Positions 60,817 to 64,000 of a stretch of 64,000 nucleotides of DNA are shown in pieces. Numbering within the stretch: the stretch's first letter is position 1; each line of letters opens with the position of its first letter. Origin of the DNA: Luteimonas galliterrae (GTDB lineage: Bacteria > Pseudomonadota > Gammaproteobacteria > Xanthomonadales > Xanthomonadaceae); contig NZ_JAMBEP010000001.1 of NCBI RefSeq assembly GCF_023374055.1, positions 744,001 to 808,000 on the forward strand, read 5' to 3'. Made by a program: the position numbers and the translations under genes. The notes under the pieces are model-generated. The model ran no database searches and was not told where the DNA came from. It saw only the letters and a list, made by a program, of their open reading frames with translations.

Positions 60817-62094
60817 ATGCCCGAAATGAACCCACTGCACTCCGAGTCCTACGCCCAGGCGCAGGATGCCGCCGACCCACTGCGCGCATTTCGCGATGAA
60901 TTCCTCATCCCCAGGCACGACGGCGCCGAGCAGGCCTACTTCTGCGGCAATTCGCTCGGCCTGCAGCCGAAATCGGCGCGCGCCCATGTCGAGGAAGTGC
61001 TGGACAAGTGGGCCATGGAAGCGGTCGAGGGCCATTTCACCGGACAGGCGCAGTGGATGCCGTACCACGAGCTGGTCCGCGATCCGCTCGCGGCCGTGGT
61101 CGGCGCGCAGCCTTCCGAAGTGGTGGCGATGAATTCGCTCACCGCCAACCTGCACCTGATGATGGTCAGTTTCTACCGACCGACGCGGGAACGACCCGCG
61201 ATATTGATGGAAGCCGGCGCGTTCCCGTCGGATCGATATGCGTTGGAATCGCAAGTCCGGTTCCATGGCTTCGATCCGGCGACCGACTTGATCGAATTGC
61301 AACCGGACGAGCCGGACGGCACCTTCTCGATGCAGTCGATCGAACGCGCCATCGCCGAACACGGCTCGCGCCTGGCGCTGATCGTTTGGCCGGGCGTGCA
61401 GTACCGGAACGGCCAGGCTTTCGACCTGAAGGAAATCGCGCGCTTGGGCCATACGGCCGGCGCGCTCGTCGGCTTCGATCTGGCGCATGCGGTGGGCAAC
61501 ATTCCCCTGGGACTGCACGACAGCGATGCCGATTTCGCCGTGTGGTGCCACTACAAGTACATGAATTCCGGTCCTGGCGCAGTCGCAGGCTGCTTCGTGC
61601 ACGAGCGGCACGCGAACAGCGGCCGTCCTCGTTTCGCAGGCTGGTGGGGCCACCAACAGTCGACGCGCTTCCGCATGGGTCCCGATTTCGTGCCGACGCC
61701 GGGCGCCGACGGCTGGCAGCTCAGCAACCCGCCGATACTCGGCCTGGCACCGTTGCGCGGCTCGTTGGAATTGTTCGAACGCGCCGGCATGGCCGCATTG
61801 CGCGAGAAGTCGGTGAAGCTGACCGGATATCTGGAAACACTGATACGGGAGCGCCTGTCAGACACGCTGCAGATCGCTACGCCAGCCGAGCCGGAACGCC
61901 GCGGCTGCCAGTTGTCGTTGCGGGTGGTCGGCGGGCGCGAACGCGGGCGTCTATTGTTCGACTACCTGGCCACCCAGGGCGTGCTGGGCGATTGGCGGGA
62001 GCCGGATGTGATCCGTATTTCGCCTGCGCCTTTGTACAACACTTTCGCTGACGTGCTCCGTTTCATCCAGACAGTGCAAGGGTGGCCGGGATAG
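60817..62094 (+). CDS. kynU: Kynureninase
   Basis: 425 aa from ATG 60817 (MPEMNPLHSESYAQAQDAADPL); ATG 60826 is equally possible. PLP fold type I: YFCGNSLGLQPKSARAHV, MNSLTANLHLMMVSFYRP, GFDLAHAVGNIPLGLHD with the cofactor Asp, and the PLP Lys in WCHYKYMNSGPGAVAGCFVHE. It cleaves 3-hydroxykynurenine to 3-hydroxyanthranilate and alanine. 23 bp after the decarboxylase gene; followed by the GIY-YIG insertion before kmo. Confidence 0.95.
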   Translation: MPEMNPLHSESYAQAQDAADPLRAFRDEFLIPRHDGAEQAYFCGNSLGLQPKSARAHVEEVLDKWAMEAVEGHFTGQAQWMPYHELVRDPLAAVVGAQPSEVVAMNSLTANLHLMMVSFYRPTRERPAILMEAGAFPSDRYALESQVRFHGFDPATDLIELQPDEPDGTFSMQSIERAIAEHGSRLALIVWPGVQYRNGQAFDLKEIARLGHTAGALVGFDLAHAVGNIPLGLHDSDADFAVWCHYKYMNSGPGAVAGCFVHERHANSGRPRFAGWWGHQQSTRFRMGPDFVPTPGADGWQLSNPPILGLAPLRGSLELFERAGMAALREKSVKLTGYLETLIRERLSDTLQIATPAEPERRGCQLSLRVVGGRERGRLLFDYLATQGVLGDWREPDVIRISPAPLYNTFADVLRFIQTVQGWPG

Positions 62095-62103
62095 TTGCTT
62101 TTA

Positions 62104-62491
62104 GCCGTCATTCCCGCGAAGGCGGGAATCCAGCGACTTGGGCTTGGAGACGGCGATGGAAAAACAACCAGCGGTTTACATAAAGGCAAGGGATCGGAAT
62201 GCGACTTTGTATTTGGGCGTTACGAGCAACCTCGTCGGCCGGACCTGGCTGCACCGGGAACACATCGTGGATGGCTTCACCAAGAAATACGATATCGGGA
62301 AGCTGGCTTGGTATGAACTTCATGGCGACATGGTTTCGGCCATAACACGCGAGAAGCAGATCAAGAAATGGAATCGAGCCTGGAAGGTTCGGCTGATCGA
62401 AGAAAAGAATCCGTATTGGAACGACCATTGGGACGAGATTACGGGCCAGAGCAAAGTCACTGGATTCCCGCCTTCGCGGGAATGACGGCTT
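62104..62491. repeat. Inverted-repeat pair enclosing the GIY-YIG gene
   Basis: Left end CCGTCATTCCCGCGAAGG followed by CGGGAATCCAGCGACTT (62105-62140); right end AGTCACTGGATTCCCGCC followed by TTCGCGGGAATGACGG (62455-62489). These are inverted copies of the same ~35-bp repeat found alone at 37498 and 37625. Together with the gene between them they form a unit of about 385 bp placed between kynU and kmo. Confidence 0.85.
62156..62485 (+). CDS. GIY-YIG nuclease superfamily protein (single domain)
   Basis: 109 aa from ATG 62156 with GGAGA upstream (frame open from 62138). Stand-alone GIY-YIG domain: AVYIKARDRNATLYLGVTSNLVGRTWLHRE with YI...YLG for the GIY/YIG pair, the catalytic-type Arg, then FTKKYDIGKLAWYELHGDM and the Glu/Lys-rich TREKQIKKWNRAWKVRLIEEKNPYW typical of YhbQ-like proteins. 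The last ten residues (SKVTGFPPSRE) are encoded by the flanking repeat, and the stop is in the repeat arm. Possibly the enzyme that spreads the repeat. Confidence 0.88.
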   Translation: MEKQPAVYIKARDRNATLYLGVTSNLVGRTWLHREHIVDGFTKKYDIGKLAWYELHGDMVSAITREKQIKKWNRAWKVRLIEEKNPYWNDHWDEITGQSKVTGFPPSRE

Positions 62492-62496
62492 AGAGG

Positions 62497-62520
62497 CAAC
62501 AGCAACAGCAACAGCAACAG
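62497..62520. repeat. Tandem hexanucleotide repeat (CAACAG)x4
   Basis: Four perfect CAACAG units 13 bp upstream of the kmo start. The copy number could vary by slippage and change the spacing or leader of kmo. Confidence 0.9.
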
Positions 62521-62532
62521 TAAAGATCGTAT

Positions 62533-63912
62533 TTGGATGACGTCTTGAACACTTCGAACGACAATTCCCTCACCATCGTCGGCGCAGGCCTCGCCGGCGC
62601 CCTGCTTGCCACCCTGCTGGCCAGGCGCGGCTGGACGATCGACGTCTACGAGAAACGCGGCGATCCGCGAGTCAAGGGTTACGAAGGCGGCCGCTCGATC
62701 AATCTCGCGCTGGCCGAACGCGGGCTCAATGCCCTGCGCCAAGCCGACGCCGACGGGCCGGTAATGGCGCAAGCGGTGATGATGCGCGGCCGCATGGTGC
62801 ATTTCCTCGACGGCCAATCGCAGCTGCAACGCTACGGCCGCGACGATTCCGAAGTGATCTGGTCGGTGCACCGCGGCGATCTCAACATCACCCTGCTCGA
62901 CCTGGCCGAGCGCGCCGGCGCCAAGCTGCATTTCGACCGCCGGCTCGAAAGCGTCGATTTCGAGGTCCGTACCGCCCGCTTCCGCGACGACCGTACGGAC
63001 CAGCCCCACGAAATCGGTTTCCGCGCCCTGGTCGGCGCCGACGGCGCGGGCTCTGCGCTGCGCGCCGCGATGAACCGGCGCTCCGGCTTGGGCGAACGCA
63101 CCGAGTTCCTGGATCACTCCTACAAGGAATTGGAGATCCCGCCGGCGCCGGACGGCAGCTTCCGCATCGAGCCCAACGCTCTGCACATCTGGCCGCGCGG
63201 CCATTACATGTGCATCGCCCTGCCGAACGACGAGAAGACTTTCACCGTCACGTTGTTCCTGCCCAACGAAGGCGATCCCAGCTTCGCCACGGTCAAGACC
63301 GCAGCCGACGCGCGCGCCTTGTTCGAGCGCGACTTCGCGGACGCCCTGCCGCTGATCCCGCAGCTGGATGAGGACTGGCAGCGCAATCCGCCAGGCACGC
63401 TGGCGACGCTCTATCTCGATCGCTGGCATCTGGGCGGCGACGCCGTGCTGCTGGGCGATGCGGCGCACGCGATGGTGCCGTTCCACGGCCAGGGCATGAA
63501 TTGCGCTTTCGAAGACTGCGTCGCATTGGCGCGAAAGCTCGAAGCCTCCGACGATCTTGCCGCTGCGTTCGCCGCTTTCGAGGCCGACCGCAAGCCCAAC
63601 GCCGCCGCCATCCAGCAGATGGCGCTGGAGAACTATCTGGAGATGCGCGACCGCGTCGACGACCCAGATTTCCTGCTGCAACGCGAACTCGAGCGCGCGC
63701 TGCAGGAACGCCATCCGGGCCGCTTCGTGCCGCATTACGCGATGGTCACTTTCATGCTGATCCCGTACTCGGTCGCGCTCGAACGAAGCGATATCCAACG
63801 CGAAATACTGGTGCGCGCCACGCAGGGCCTAAATTCGCTGGAAGGCGTCGATTGGCCGGCCGTGGATGCGGAAGTGCTGGCCCGCCTGCGACCGCTGCAG
63901 GACGCCGCGTAG
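62533..63912 (+). CDS. kmo: Kynurenine 3-monooxygenase
   Basis: 459 aa from a TTG start (62533); a second TTG at 62545 is possible and no ATG is available nearby. FAD-dependent aromatic hydroxylase: dinucleotide motif TIVGAGLAGALLATLLARRG, KGYEGGRSINLALAERG, ALVGADGAGSALR (DG motif), and DAVLLGDAAHAMVPFHGQGMNCAFEDC (in pieces). It hydroxylates kynurenine to 3-hydroxykynurenine with NADPH and O2. Last pathway gene in the operon; its stop overlaps the start of sbcB by one base. Confidence 0.95.
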   Translation: MDDVLNTSNDNSLTIVGAGLAGALLATLLARRGWTIDVYEKRGDPRVKGYEGGRSINLALAERGLNALRQADADGPVMAQAVMMRGRMVHFLDGQSQLQRYGRDDSEVIWSVHRGDLNITLLDLAERAGAKLHFDRRLESVDFEVRTARFRDDRTDQPHEIGFRALVGADGAGSALRAAMNRRSGLGERTEFLDHSYKELEIPPAPDGSFRIEPNALHIWPRGHYMCIALPNDEKTFTVTLFLPNEGDPSFATVKTAADARALFERDFADALPLIPQLDEDWQRNPPGTLATLYLDRWHLGGDAVLLGDAAHAMVPFHGQGMNCAFEDCVALARKLEASDDLAAAFAAFEADRKPNAAAIQQMALENYLEMRDRVDDPDFLLQRELERALQERHPGRFVPHYAMVTFMLIPYSVALERSDIQREILVRATQGLNSLEGVDWPAVDAEVLARLRPLQDAA

Positions 63913-64000
63913 TGCCGGCCAGCTTCCTGTTCTACGATCTGGAAACCTTCGGCAGCGATCCGCGCCGGACGCGGATCGCGCAATTCGCCGCGATCCGCAC
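63912..64000 (+). CDS. sbcB: Exodeoxyribonuclease I, N-terminal fragment at window edge
   Basis: 29 codons from a GTG (63912) that overlaps the kmo stop TAG. PASFLFYDLETFGSDPRR and IAQFAAIRT match the start of exonuclease I (E. coli FLFHDYETFG...PAQFAAIRT), including the first exonuclease motif DxE (YDLET). Single-strand 3'-5' exonuclease; the rest lies beyond the window. Confidence 0.88.
   Translation, partial: MPASFLFYDLETFGSDPRRTRIAQFAAIR

Overview
The window looks like chromosome of a high-GC gammaproteobacterium of the Xanthomonadaceae/Lysobacteraceae (Lysobacter-like). This is inferred from gene order (hrcA-grpE-dnaK facing recN, fur opposite bamE, ratA/rnfH-smpB-ssrA, rpsF-rpsR-rplI-dnaB-KTSC-alr), from TonB-receptor glycan loci, and from many small palindromic repeats of kinds common in xanthomonads. 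No species can be named from sequence alone.

Layout. 1-9.7 kb: housekeeping genes (dnaK partial, grpE, hrcA, recN, fur, bamE, rnfH, ratA, smpB), a CHASE-PAS histidine kinase, and tmRNA. 9.7-22.4 kb: an accessory, partly AT-rich island of Rhs/YD-repeat material. It holds one nearly full-length Rhs gene broken by a frameshift and several headless Rhs modules. Most modules pair a different C-terminal tip with a small overlapping membrane-protein gene that looks like an immunity gene. Copies of a ~120-bp inverted-repeat element sit exactly at several of the Rhs junctions. 22.4-37.3 kb: a minus-strand cluster for mannose-rich glycans (TonB receptor, GH92, LacI regulator, FHS-type sugar transporter, fructokinase, AGE epimerase, GH2 beta-mannosidase, GH47), with a perfect 18-bp palindrome before the receptor gene. 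37.6-40.6 kb: cutC, an N4-(beta-N-acetylglucosaminyl)-L-asparaginase and glucokinase; the asparaginase suggests that N-glycoproteins are the real substrate. 40.8-43.6 kb: a two-gene operon encoding a fusion of a ketosynthase III with a heme-oxygenase-like diiron domain, plus an unrecognised protein. This is the best candidate for an undescribed pathway. 43.7-54.4 kb: OmpA-like lipoprotein, wax ester synthase/DGAT, photolyase, alr, KTSC, dnaB, ribosomal proteins L9/S18/S6, iscA, asnS. 54.5-56.6 kb: a tightly overlapped group of two small unknown genes and a PaiB-like gene, followed by an atypical SDR. 56.7-64 kb: the lower kynurenine pathway.

How the genes work together. The glycan cluster would import and trim mannosides, epimerise mannose to fructose, phosphorylate it and feed glycolysis. 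The kynurenine operon (kmo, kynU, 3-hydroxyanthranilate dioxygenase, ACMS decarboxylase, aminomuconate-semialdehyde dehydrogenase, aminomuconate deaminase) would convert kynurenine to 4-oxalocrotonate. A carbonic anhydrase gene is translationally coupled inside it, and a GIY-YIG nuclease gene enclosed by inverted repeats has landed between kynU and kmo. The genes for kynurenine formation (tryptophan dioxygenase, formamidase) are not in the window.
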